From: Pararhizobium sp. IMCC3301 | GTDB taxonomy: Bacteria; Pseudomonadota; Alphaproteobacteria; Rhizobiales; GCA-2746425 | DNA: 64,000 nt | Direction: 5' to 3' | NCBI RefSeq assembly: GCF_030758315.1 | Contig: NZ_CP132336.1 | Span: 2,881,001 to 2,945,000, forward strand | Part shown: piece after piece, positions 25,439 to 33,502 of the stretch | How the letters are laid out: each line of letters starts with the position of its first letter | Numbering within the stretch: the stretch's first letter is position 1 | Notes under the pieces: model-generated | The model's input: only the letters and a program-made list of their open reading frames with translations | Told to the model about the DNA's origin: nothing | Databases searched by the model: none | Position numbers and translations under genes: made by a program

Positions 25439-26128
25439 TGACCTGCCCCCATTAGAGTCAGCTGTCATGATTTCGCTCTGTTCAGGTTTTGGTCTTTCTT
25501 TGACCGATTAGCATATTCCCGCGGTGTCATGCCAGCTAGCCCAGAATTCGGGCGATGTTGGTTGAAGTCGGTGCGCCATGCCGCCACTAAATTTTGGGCA
25601 TGGTGCAAGTTGTCAAACAGGTGTTTTTTCAAAAGTTTGTCCCGCATCCGGCCATTGAAAGATTTAACAAAGCCGTTTTGCATCGGTTTTCCGGGGACGA
25701 TGTAGTGCCATTCGACCTTGCATCTTCTTACCATTGCAGGATCGCGTTAGACGTCAACTCGGTGCCATTGTCGCCGACCTCCAAACTGGGATACCCTCGT
25801 ATCTCAGCAATCCGGTCTAGTTCCCGCGTCACGCGTATACCTGACAGTGACGTATCAACAACTGCAGCCAGACGTTCTCTGCTGAAGTCGTGGATGACGT
25901 TCAGAATTCGGAAGCTTCTGCCGCAAGACAGGCTGTTAGATACGAAGTCCAAGCTCCATCGTTGGTTTTGCCCCTGCGGGATCGTCATAGGCGTTCTGGT
26001 GCTCAAGGCACGCTTCCTTCCGCCACGTTTGCGTACGGTGAGCCCTTCCTCTTTGTAAATCCTATTCAGCTTCTACCAATTCGCCTGCCAGCCTTCGCGC
26101 TTCAGCAGAAAGTGCAGCCGGCGATATC
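25439..26128 (-). pseudogene. Degenerate IS3-family (IS407-like) element with broken transposase orfB
   Basis: TGACCTGCCCCC at 25439-25450 looks like an IS3-family terminus. The minus strand then encodes, in two frames that change near 25730, the rve integrase core of an IS3 orfB: QRWSLDFVSNSLSCGRSFRI (first Asp), LEVGDNGTELTSNAILQW (second Asp), then GKPMQNGFVKSFNGRMRD (catalytic Glu block region) and PREYANRS at the end. A stop interrupts the upstream part near 26080. The 5' half and orfA are missing because the next element begins at 26129. It is inactive. Confidence 0.82.
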
Positions 26129-26199
26129 TGAGCTGCTGCTGGTTTTGTGGACGGCAACTTAAGCTTTCATCGCTCTCTCCTCGTATTTCATAGGGCTTA

Positions 26200-27360
26200 T
26201 ACCAACATCAGCAAATTCTGACTCAGGTGGGATTCCCAAGGCTCTGATTTTGTGATTCATCATGGCAAAGGAGATTTGCCATGCCTACTGCCATACCGCT
26301 TCGCTGTGATTTTGATGCTCCTACTCTGCGCCGGCTTGCGCGTCGATGTCGTGACAACCGTCAGATACGCCGGTTGCTTGCGTTGGCCGCTGTGTACGAA
26401 GGTATGAACCGGACAGATGCGGCGCGGATTGGCGGGATGGATCGTCAAACGCTGCGCGATTGGGTGCATCGCTTCAACGAAGATGGCCCTGATGGATTGA
26501 CCAACCGCTCAGGAGCCGGACGCCCTCGTTTGCTGAGCGATGAGCAAATGCTGGAACTGGCGCAGATTGTCGAAACGGGACCAGAGCGAAAGATAAATGG
26601 TGTTGTGCGGTGGCGGCGCATTGATCTGGTTCGGATGATCAGCGAACGGTTCGGGGTAATGTGCTCTCAAAGCGTCGTCTCCGATTATCTGGCTGAGCTC
26701 GGCTTTTCCCATATCTCAGGCCGTCCGCAGCATCCTGCTCAAAATCCGCAGGTGATCGAGGCTTTCAAAAAAACTTCGCCAATACGCTCGCAGCCCACAT
26801 AGCCGACCTGCCGGAGGGCACTCCAGTTGAGGTGTGGTTCCAGGACGAAGCTCGTATTGGACAAAAGAACGGACGCGTCCGTATCTGGGCGAAGAAAGGA
26901 ACTCGACCACGCCTGCCTGCCGACCAGCGTTACCAGAACACCTACCTGTTCGGTGCCATTTGTCCCAAGCGCGGAACAGGTGCGGCTTTGGTCCTGCCCT
27001 CCGCCAATACCGAAGCGATGCAATTGCACCTCGATGAGATCAGCAAATATGTCGCCCGCAAGGCCCATGCAGTGGTGCTGATGGATCGCGCAGGCTGGCA
27101 CACGACAAGCAAACTCAACGTACCCAAAAACATCACCATCATCTTGCTGCCGTCAAAGTCGCCAGAGCTGAACCCGGTCGAAAACATCTGGCAATACCTT
27201 CGGGCAAACTGGCTCTCAAACTGCGTCTTCAAAGACTACACCGCTATCGTCGATGCAGCATGCGATGCATGGAACAATCTCATCCATCATCCAGAAGTCA
27301 TCACATCAATCGGAATGAGAAACTGGGCTCATGTGGGTCAGTGATTTCTGACTTTGGTAT
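26200..27360 (+). mobile_element. IS630-family insertion sequence
   Basis: About 1.16 kb, bounded by inverted ends TACCAACATCAG (26200-26211) and, complemented, ATACCAAAGTCAG (27348-27360), and flanked by TA on both sides (26198-26199 and 27361-27362), the TA target typical of IS630. Removing it precisely restores the IS3 orfB reading frame. The transposase reads on the plus strand. Confidence 0.88.
26281..27344 (+). CDS. IS630-family transposase, probably made by -1 frameshifting
   Basis: Two overlapping frames. The first (ATG 26281, running to 26802) carries the HTH region DAARIGGMDRQTLRDWVHRF. The second carries the DDE domain: VEVWFQDEARIGQKNG (first Asp), AVVLMDRAGWH (second Asp) and LPSKSPELNPVENIWQYLR (Glu). 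An A7 run at 26767-26773 followed by C lets a -1 slip after Lys-Lys continue as Asn-Phe-Ala-Asn into the second frame, giving about 354 residues, the normal family length. A deletion that disabled it would look the same, but an A-run at this boundary is common in IS630 elements. Confidence 0.85.
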
Positions 27361-28215
27361 TAGATATCCGATGGTCGAGTGGCGCCGTGTCGGATTGTAG
27401 AAACGCTCGATGTAATCAAAGACGTCTGCAAGGGCTTGATCGCGTGCTCTGTAGACTTTGCGCTTCACCCGCTCGATCTTGAGCGATGAGGAGAAGCTTT
27501 CCATCGCGGCGTTATCCCAGACGTTCCCGGAACGGCTCATCGAACAGGTGACGCCATTGTCGGCCATCAGTCGCTGGAACGGTTCGCTGCTGTATTGGCT
27601 GCCCTGATCGGAGTGATGTAGCAACTCCTTTGGCCGCCCCCTGCGCCAGATTGCCATCATCAGGGCATCTGTGACCATCTGCGCTGTCATGGCATTCTTC
27701 ATTGACCAACCAACAACGCGGCGTGAGAACAGATCGATGACGACCGCCACATAAAGCCAACCCTCAGCGGTCCAGATGTAAGTGAAGTCGGCAACCCATT
27801 TCTGGTTCGGTGCGGCCGCCCCGAACTCCCGTTCAAGCACGTTTGGGGCGACGATGGATCGCTTTCCCTGATCCTTGGGAAGCTGGCGACGCCTCGGCCG
27901 CGCCCTGAGGGCGTTCAGTTGCATCAGCCGTTTAATGCCATGGAGGCCGCATTCAAAGCCCTCAGCAAGGACGTCATGCCAAACGCGGCGCGCGCCATAA
28001 GTCCGATCAGATCGGACAAAGCTTGCCCGCACCACAGCGCCGAGCATCTCATCCTTACGGGCCCGCGCACTTTGTGGTCGTATCAGCCACGCGTGGAAAC
28101 CGCTTCGAGACACACCGAGCGCGTCACACATCCAACTGACCGGCCAAACCCCTCGGTGTTTCGCGACGAACCCAAACATCACAGTTGGTCCCTGGCGAAG
28201 TAGGCTGCGGCCTTC

Positions 28216-29586
28216 CTAAGAAACAGACATCTCAGTCTCATTGGTCAACGCTTGCAAATCATAGCCGAGCGACTTTGCTCTTCGCTTAAGATTGCCGAGG
28301 ACGCGGCTGCGATATCGTTCTTCATAGTGCGACGCGCCTGGGTCCTGATAGGTCATGCCGTGCCGCAAGGTATTGTAGAACAAGACGGCGATCTTTCGAG
28401 CGGTGGCTGTGACTGCTTTTGCTTTGCCTGCCCGTGCAGCCAAGCGACGATAGAAGGCACCCAGAGCAGTATCGCTGCGTCCGATCGTGACGGCAGCCAG
28501 TCGGAGTAAGGCGGCAGCGCGGCTGGAGGATCGCCTCGTGCGCGATGACAGTATTTTACCGCCCGATATCTTGTTGCCCGGTGCCAGACAGAGCCACGAT
28601 GTGAAGTGCTTTGCGCTTGGCCAGGCGCGCAGATCAGTCCCACATTCACCAACCAGTTTGAGGGACAGGGACGGCCCCAACCCATGGATTTGGGTCAGAT
28701 CGATCCCGAGGACGCCAAAGAGTGCAGCACGTACATCGAAGGAGGGCGTGCCCACCTGCTTGGTCTTGGTTCGTACGCGTGGCAATTGACTGGCGTCATG
28801 ATTCTGATCAGCAGCCAGAACGCCCAGCACGGCTTCAAGGTTGCGATCACACTCGAGCATCTTGGCCTTATAATAGTCGTAGAGGTCCAACGACTGGGTA
28901 AGGGCGAAGATGTGCTCTGGTCGGTCATTCCCGTTCAGTGCCGCTTTGATCGTTTCGACAGAGGCATGGCACCGGACGTCCCGATAGGAGGCCAGCACAT
29001 CCAGGTCCCGCTCGCCCGCAACGATGGCGCGGATGATCCGTATCCCTGTCACGCCGGTGATGTCTGACACGACATGGTGCAGCTGCAGATTCATCTCCAT
29101 CAACGCCTTTTGCATGTGCTGGATGTGGGCCGCCGCATATTCGACCAAGCGCTCTCGCTGGCGCAGGTAAGCCCGCAGGGTAGCAATCTGGGCGGATGGT
29201 CTGAAGCTACCGCGTAAAAGGCCATAGGAGTGAAGCTGTCGCAGCCAACTGGCGTCGCTGACATCCGTCTTTCGGCCCGGCACGTTCTTAGCGTACCGGG
29301 CGTTCACCAGAATAACCTCAAAGCCATGCTGCTCGAGAATCTCGTAGGCCGGGATCCAATACACTCCTGTAGATTCCATTGCGATGCTGGTGACACCGTG
29401 GGATTTGAACCAAGCCGCCAAATCATGCAGATCGTGCGTGAAGGTTCCAAACGCCCGAACCGGCATATCTGCTACGTCAGGGTTCACGGCTGCCATGTGC
29501 ATCCTTGAACCGATGTCGATGGCAGCAGCGCCAGTGTTCACAGTCTCAATTGCGGGGTTCTTTCGGGTCGTCTTTCTGGCCATCAT
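28216..29586 (-). CDS. IS110-family DEDD transposase (copy 1)
   Basis: 456 residues. The N-terminal RuvC-like DEDD domain is visible: AAIDIGSRMHMAAV (Asp), IAMESTGVYW (Glu) and GRKTDVSDASWL (Asp pair), followed by a coiled region and the C-terminal Tnp_20 domain with IHGLGPSLSLKLVGECG and APGNKISGGKILSSRTRR (conserved Ser region). AACAGGAGG precedes the ATG at a good ribosome-binding distance. The protein sequence is identical to the second copy. Such recombinases act with an element-encoded bridge RNA. Confidence 0.95.
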   Translation of the reverse strand: MMARKTTRKNPAIETVNTGAAAIDIGSRMHMAAVNPDVADMPVRAFGTFTHDLHDLAAWFKSHGVTSIAMESTGVYWIPAYEILEQHGFEVILVNARYAKNVPGRKTDVSDASWLRQLHSYGLLRGSFRPSAQIATLRAYLRQRERLVEYAAAHIQHMQKALMEMNLQLHHVVSDITGVTGIRIIRAIVAGERDLDVLASYRDVRCHASVETIKAALNGNDRPEHIFALTQSLDLYDYYKAKMLECDRNLEAVLGVLAADQNHDASQLPRVRTKTKQVGTPSFDVRAALFGVLGIDLTQIHGLGPSLSLKLVGECGTDLRAWPSAKHFTSWLCLAPGNKISGGKILSSRTRRSSSRAAALLRLAAVTIGRSDTALGAFYRRLAARAGKAKAVTATARKIAVLFYNTLRHGMTYQDPGASHYEERYRSRVLGNLKRRAKSLGYDLQALTNETEMSVS

Positions 29587-29829
29587 CTATCCTCCTGTTG
29601 GCAGCAGAAGGGCGTGGGCTATGCAAATCCGTCATCTTCCTAATCGGGATCACCGCAGCGCGGCGTCACCACTCTCAAGTTCGCATCAACCCATGGGCCA
29701 CGTTTTTTAACGGGGTCCCCGACATAGGCGGGGCCTCCAATAAGCTAACGGCCGCTACCCTCCATCGCACAACGGTAGCACAGGCTGTTTCTACCGCGCA
29801 CAGGCGGGCCCCAACCCGGGACGGTTTTT
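29587..29829 (-). ncRNA. Putative bridge-RNA region of IS110 copy 1
   Basis: The 243-bp 5' non-coding part of the element, where IS110-group elements encode their bridge RNA. On the minus strand it contains a stem of the GGCCCCGCC...GGGGACC type around 29715-29740 and further GC-rich inverted segments. The same sequence is present at 31202-31444 in copy 2. Assignment rests on position and family knowledge; the folded loops were not computed. Confidence 0.5.
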
Positions 29830-29830
29830 C

Positions 29831-31201
29831 CTAAGAAACAGACATCTCAGTCTCATTGGTCAACGCTTGCAAATCATAGCCGAGCGACTTTGCTCTTCGC
29901 TTAAGATTGCCGAGGACGCGGCTGCGATATCGTTCTTCATAGTGCGACGCGCCTGGGTCCTGATAGGTCATGCCGTGCCGCAAGGTATTGTAGAACAAGA
30001 CGGCGATCTTTCGAGCGGTGGCTGTGACTGCTTTTGCTTTGCCTGCCCGTGCAGCCAAGCGACGATAGAAGGCACCCAGAGCAGTATCGCTGCGTCCGAT
30101 CGTGACGGCAGCCAGTCGGAGTAAGGCGGCAGCGCGGCTGGAGGATCGCCTCGTGCGCGATGACAGTATTTTACCGCCCGATATCTTGTTGCCCGGTGCC
30201 AGACAGAGCCACGATGTGAAGTGCTTTGCGCTTGGCCAGGCGCGCAGATCAGTCCCACATTCACCAACCAGTTTGAGGGACAGGGACGGCCCCAACCCAT
30301 GGATTTGGGTCAGATCGATCCCGAGGACGCCAAAGAGTGCAGCACGTACATCGAAGGAGGGCGTGCCCACCTGCTTGGTCTTGGTTCGTACGCGTGGCAA
30401 TTGACTGGCGTCATGATTCTGATCAGCAGCCAGAACGCCCAGCACGGCTTCAAGGTTGCGATCACACTCGAGCATCTTGGCCTTATAATAGTCGTAGAGG
30501 TCCAACGACTGGGTAAGGGCGAAGATGTGCTCTGGTCGGTCATTCCCGTTCAGTGCCGCTTTGATCGTTTCGACAGAGGCATGGCACCGGACGTCCCGAT
30601 AGGAGGCCAGCACATCCAGGTCCCGCTCGCCCGCAACGATGGCGCGGATGATCCGTATCCCTGTCACGCCGGTGATGTCTGACACGACATGGTGCAGCTG
30701 CAGATTCATCTCCATCAACGCCTTTTGCATGTGCTGGATGTGGGCCGCCGCATATTCGACCAAGCGCTCTCGCTGGCGCAGGTAAGCCCGCAGGGTAGCA
30801 ATCTGGGCGGATGGTCTGAAGCTACCGCGTAAAAGGCCATAGGAGTGAAGCTGTCGCAGCCAACTGGCGTCGCTGACATCCGTCTTTCGGCCCGGCACGT
30901 TCTTAGCGTACCGGGCGTTCACCAGAATAACCTCAAAGCCATGCTGCTCGAGAATCTCGTAGGCCGGGATCCAATACACTCCTGTAGATTCCATTGCGAT
31001 GCTGGTGACACCGTGGGATTTGAACCAAGCCGCCAAATCATGCAGATCGTGCGTGAAGGTTCCAAACGCCCGAACCGGCATATCTGCTACGTCAGGGTTC
31101 ACGGCTGCCATGTGCATCCTTGAACCGATGTCGATGGCAGCAGCGCCAGTGTTCACAGTCTCAATTGCGGGGTTCTTTCGGGTCGTCTTTCTGGCCATCA
31201 T
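29831..31201 (-). CDS. IS110-family DEDD transposase (copy 2)
   Basis: A 456-residue protein identical to that of copy 1, with the same AGGAGG ribosome-binding site and 243-bp upstream region (31202-31444). In this copy the upstream flank is the IS3 orfA remnant, whereas copy 1 has the 3' end of copy 2 upstream, so only copy 1 carries an end-to-end element junction in front of it. Confidence 0.95.
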   Translation of the reverse strand: MMARKTTRKNPAIETVNTGAAAIDIGSRMHMAAVNPDVADMPVRAFGTFTHDLHDLAAWFKSHGVTSIAMESTGVYWIPAYEILEQHGFEVILVNARYAKNVPGRKTDVSDASWLRQLHSYGLLRGSFRPSAQIATLRAYLRQRERLVEYAAAHIQHMQKALMEMNLQLHHVVSDITGVTGIRIIRAIVAGERDLDVLASYRDVRCHASVETIKAALNGNDRPEHIFALTQSLDLYDYYKAKMLECDRNLEAVLGVLAADQNHDASQLPRVRTKTKQVGTPSFDVRAALFGVLGIDLTQIHGLGPSLSLKLVGECGTDLRAWPSAKHFTSWLCLAPGNKISGGKILSSRTRRSSSRAAALLRLAAVTIGRSDTALGAFYRRLAARAGKAKAVTATARKIAVLFYNTLRHGMTYQDPGASHYEERYRSRVLGNLKRRAKSLGYDLQALTNETEMSVS

Positions 31202-31444
31202 CTATCCTCCTGTTGGCAGCAGAAGGGCGTGGGCTATGCAAATCCGTCATCTTCCTAATCGGGATCACCGCAGCGCGGCGTCACCACTCTCAAGTTCGCA
31301 TCAACCCATGGGCCACGTTTTTTAACGGGGTCCCCGACATAGGCGGGGCCTCCAATAAGCTAACGGCCGCTACCCTCCATCGCACAACGGTAGCACAGGC
31401 TGTTTCTACCGCGCACAGGCGGGCCCCAACCCGGGACGGTTTTT
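31202..31444 (-). ncRNA. Putative bridge-RNA region of IS110 copy 2
   Basis: Sequence-identical to 29587-29829; 5' non-coding part of the second IS110 copy. Same reasoning and limits as for the first copy. Confidence 0.45.
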
Positions 31445-31743
31445 TAAGATATCGCGTTCCGCCTTCAGCTTTGCGACTTCACGCCTCAAGCTGCGGAGCT
31501 CTTCGTCATCCGGCTTTAACTGACCTTTGCCCGGGAAGGCATCTGGGCCACTTGATCCAAACTCGCGCACCCATCTGCGCAGCACTGTCGCATGCACATC
31601 CAGATCTCTGGCAGCCTGTGCAACGCTCACACCGCGCATCGTCACAAGTTGCGCAGCTTCGCGTTTATACTCACGGCTGTAAACTCTTCTCGTCATCGCT
31701 GATCTGAACCGCCCCGGGTTTGCCGGAGGCTGTTTGGTTTAAA

Positions 31744-32649
31744 TTATGCGGCCATGGCAGGTTCGTCCAGCATTGTGTAGTAGCGTTTTTCTGCCTCGGC
31801 CGGCGGGATGTTGCCGATGGGTTCCAGCAGGCGGCGGTTATTGAACCAGTCGACCCATTCCAGCGTTGCAAACTCGACGGCTTCAAAGTTGCGCCAGGGG
31901 CCACACCGGTGAATCACCTCGGCCTTGTAGAGACCGTTGATGGTCTCGGCCAATGCATTGTCATATGAATCTCCGACGCTGCCGACGGATGGCTCAATAC
32001 CAGCCTCTGCCAGACGCTCTGTATACCTTATCGATACATATTGACTGCCCCTGTCACTGTGATGGACAAGACCTCCCCGATGAACGGGCCGGCGCTCATG
32101 CAGTGCCTGTTCCAAGGCATCGAGGACGAAACCTGTATCGGCCGTGCGCGAGACACGCCAGCCGACGATGTAGCGGGCATAAACGTCGATGACGAAGGCG
32201 ACGTAGACAAACCCTTTCCAGGTGGTGACATAGGTAAAGTCGGAAACCCACAGCATGTTTGGTCCTGGCGCGTGGAATTGCCGGTTGACGTGATCAAGCG
32301 GACAAGGTGCGGCTTTGTTGCTGATCGTGGTTCGCACGGGTTTGCCGCGGATAACCCCCTGCAACCCCATTCTTCCCATCAACCTTGCCACCGTGCAGCG
32401 GGCAACATCAAAACCCTCCCGCTGCATTTGCCGCCACACCTTGCGCACGCCATAGACGCCAAAGTTGTCGTCAAACACACGCCTGACTTCGCCTTGCAAA
32501 TCCCGGTCACGCTTGGCACGGGCCGACAAATGGGCAGGATCCCGTCGCTTCGCCGCATGCAGATGGAAGGTGGAGGGGGCAATCGGCAATACCTTGCAGA
32601 TCGGCTCGACCCCGTATGCACCGCGATGTTCGTCGATAAACGCGATCAT
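31744..32649 (-). CDS. IS3-family transposase OrfB
   Basis: 301 residues: HTH_21 region ([20 protein letters not shown]), then the rve integrase core with [14 protein letters not shown] (first Asp), [15 protein letters not shown] (second Asp) and [15 protein letters not shown] (Glu), ending [20 protein letters not shown]. Its ATG overlaps the orfA stop by four bases (ATGA), so coupled translation or a frameshift with orfA is likely. Confidence 0.94.
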   Translation of the reverse strand: MIAFIDEHRGAYGVEPICKVLPIAPSTFHLHAAKRRDPAHLSARAKRDRDLQGEVRRVFDDNFGVYGVRKVWRQMQREGFDVARCTVARLMGRMGLQGVIRGKPVRTTISNKAAPCPLDHVNRQFHAPGPNMLWVSDFTYVTTWKGFVYVAFVIDVYARYIVGWRVSRTADTGFVLDALEQALHERRPVHRGGLVHHSDRGSQYVSIRYTERLAEAGIEPSVGSVGDSYDNALAETINGLYKAEVIHRCGPWRNFEAVEFATLEWVDWFNNRRLLEPIGNIPPAEAEKRYYTMLDEPAMAA

Positions 32650-32975
32650 CGTCTGAACGGGCGGTCGAGCTCCGCCTGGGCAAAATATGCGGACGCCTTG
32701 CGCAATATCTCGTTGGCCTGCCTCAGTTCCCGAACCTCCCGCTCAAGAGCCTTGACCTTGTCAGCCATATCGGTGGGAACGCCGGCACGCTGACCGCTGT
32801 CCACCTCAACCCTCTTTACCCATTCATTCAGCGTCTGCGGCACACAGCCGATCTTCTGGGATATCGAGACAATCGCTGCCCAGCGTGACGGGTGATCGCC
32901 TTCGTGATCCAGTACCATACGCACCGCACGGGCACGTACTTCAGATGAAAATTTGTTCGTTGTCTTGCTTGTCAT
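32646..32975 (-). CDS. IS3-family transposase OrfA
   Basis: 109 residues with an N-terminal HTH ([20 protein letters not shown], ...[20 protein letters not shown]) and a C-terminal leucine-zipper helix ([20 protein letters not shown]) ending [18 protein letters not shown]. It is the DNA-binding partner of OrfB in the same element. Confidence 0.93.
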   Translation of the reverse strand: MTSKTTNKFSSEVRARAVRMVLDHEGDHPSRWAAIVSISQKIGCVPQTLNEWVKRVEVDSGQRAGVPTDMADKVKALEREVRELRQANEILRKASAYFAQAELDRPFRR

Positions 32976-33081
32976 TGCTCTATCCTACTCAGGAGTTAGA
33001 GCCTCCGACAATCCCGGGGCGGTTCAATCTCCAATCTCATAAACACCTTATCTCGGTGTCCACGAAACCGGCAGCAGCTCA

Positions 33082-33502
33082 AAGGTAACAGCGCCGCCAT
33101 CTATTCGTTTCTGCATCGTCTCGAACGAAGTTCATAGAATTAGATCGCACCCCGACTTTCGTATTGCTAGACGAGCTCTCATCATTTCAAGACTGGCTCA
33201 GGTCATCTCTGAACGAAAGGTTCATGGAGGATTGCGGCGGGTCTTGTTGACGCAGGCCAAGCGTCTCCAATGGTTGGCAGAGCGCAGGTACCTTGCATTG
33301 GGCGGAGCCGCGTCTGTTGAAATAGAACATGGGGAGAACGGCGAAGTTGAAAATTGACTTACTTAAATGAAGCATAGCCCATAAAGTCGCCGAAAAGCTC
33401 TGCATCCCCCCAAACATCTTCTGCGTGCGTTTCCGCTGCAAATGCCTATATTAGCCTGCAGCACATTTAGCTGACGAAAATTTTCGCTTTCAGGGGGACC
33501 AT
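33082..33502. other. Intergenic region before the AAA+ cluster
   Basis: About 420 bp from the end of the IS stack to the first gene of the 33.5-40.3 kb cluster. An 84-codon minus-strand frame at 33187-33441 has no recognisable product. The right end holds a TATATT -10-like hexamer (33447-33452) and a palindrome described separately. The sequence just right of the IS3 end matches nothing known to me. Confidence 0.45.
33475..33486. promoter_or_regulatory. Palindrome CGAAAATTTTCG ahead of the AAA+ cluster
   Basis: A perfect 12-bp palindrome between the TATATT hexamer at 33447-33452 and the AGGGGG ribosome-binding site, 17 bp before the ATG at 33503. It could be an operator overlapping the transcription start or just an AT-rich coincidence. 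Confidence 0.3.

Larger units (their letters stand above)
26159..28179 (-). pseudogene. IS3-family transposase orfB split by an IS630 insertion
   Basis: Reading from the ATG at 28179 the frame encodes a DDE integrase-type transposase: NQKWVADFTYIW (first Asp), HHSDQGSQYSS (second Asp), DNAAMESFSSSLKIE (Glu), ending ...YNPTRRHSTIGYL at 27361. The reading frame resumes exactly across the IS630 at 26199 as SPMKYEERAMKA with a TAA at 26159-26161, restoring the usual IGYLSPM ending (about 285 residues). The ATG overlaps the orfA stop (TGATG). The insertion replaces the last 12 residues by repeat-encoded sequence. Confidence 0.88.
28215..29829 (-). mobile_element. IS110-family element, copy 1 of a tandem pair
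   Basis: A 1615-bp unit repeated immediately as 29830-31444. The left edge follows GCGGCCTT of the interrupted IS3 orfA; the unit ends in ACGGTTTTT. There are no terminal inverted repeats and no clear target duplication, as usual for IS110. The exact edge is uncertain by a few bases because of a T run. Nearly all non-coding sequence (243 bp) lies 5' of the transposase. Confidence 0.9.
29830..31444 (-). mobile_element. IS110-family element, copy 2 of a tandem pair
   Basis: Head-to-tail repeat of 28215-29829 with a period of exactly 1615 bp. The copies appear identical over coding and non-coding parts: every open frame on both strands recurs with the same length and translation. Its right edge joins TAAGATATC of the interrupted IS3 orfA. 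No spacer separates the two copies. Confidence 0.9.
28179..31696 (-). pseudogene. IS3-family transposase orfA split by the IS110 pair
   Basis: From ATG 31696 the minus strand encodes a short HTH protein (MTRRVYSREYKREAAQL, VSVAQAARDLDVHATVLRRW, then a leucine-zipper-like EELRSLRREVAKLKAERDILK) up to 31445. It resumes at 28214 as KAAAYFARDQL and a TGA at 28179-28181. Joined, this is about 95 residues with the standard RDILKKAAAYFAR ending of IS3-family OrfA; one Lys is ambiguous at the junction. Confidence 0.87.
31705..33026 (-). mobile_element. Second IS3-family element with 26-bp inverted repeats and ATC target duplication
   Basis: A complete 1322-bp element. The left end (31705-31730, starting TGAACCGCCCCGGG) and the complemented right end (33001-33026, starting TGAACCGCCCCGGG) agree at 24 of 26 positions. 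ATC flanks both sides (31702-31704 and 33027-33029). It sits eight bases before the orfA start of the first IS3 element, separating that orfA from its promoter. Both transposase frames are intact. Confidence 0.93.
26129..33081 (-). mobile_element. IS3-family element carrying four nested insertions
   Basis: The two ends match as inverted repeats: TGAGCTGCTGCTGGTTTTGT at 26129-26148 against the complement of 33062-33081 (TGAGCTGCTGCCGGTTTCGT), continuing into a shared GGAC. Removing the insertions at 26200-27360 (IS630), 28215-31444 (two IS110 copies) and 31705-33026 (second IS3) leaves about 1.25 kb, the normal size of an IS3-family element, with orfA and orfB reading in order on the minus strand. 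No matching target duplication is visible at the outer ends (ATC on the left, AAG on the right), so a rearrangement may have occurred. Confidence 0.85.

Noticed and set aside
25231-25452. 73-codon minus-strand frame downstream of the fusion gene
   Set aside because: Overlaps the terminus of an IS relic and encodes a repeat-rich unconserved peptide; not a credible antitoxin partner.
28215-31444. Tandem identical repeats read as a CRISPR-like or phage repeat
   Set aside because: The unit is a complete IS110 element; no short regularly spaced repeats or cas genes are present anywhere in the window.
28252-31707. Several plus-strand open frames over the IS110 pair
   Set aside because: They repeat with the 1615-bp period and are antisense to the transposases; no family features.
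33187-33441. 84-codon minus-strand frame between the IS stack and the AAA+ cluster
   Set aside because: No ribosome site, no recognisable domain; probably non-coding.
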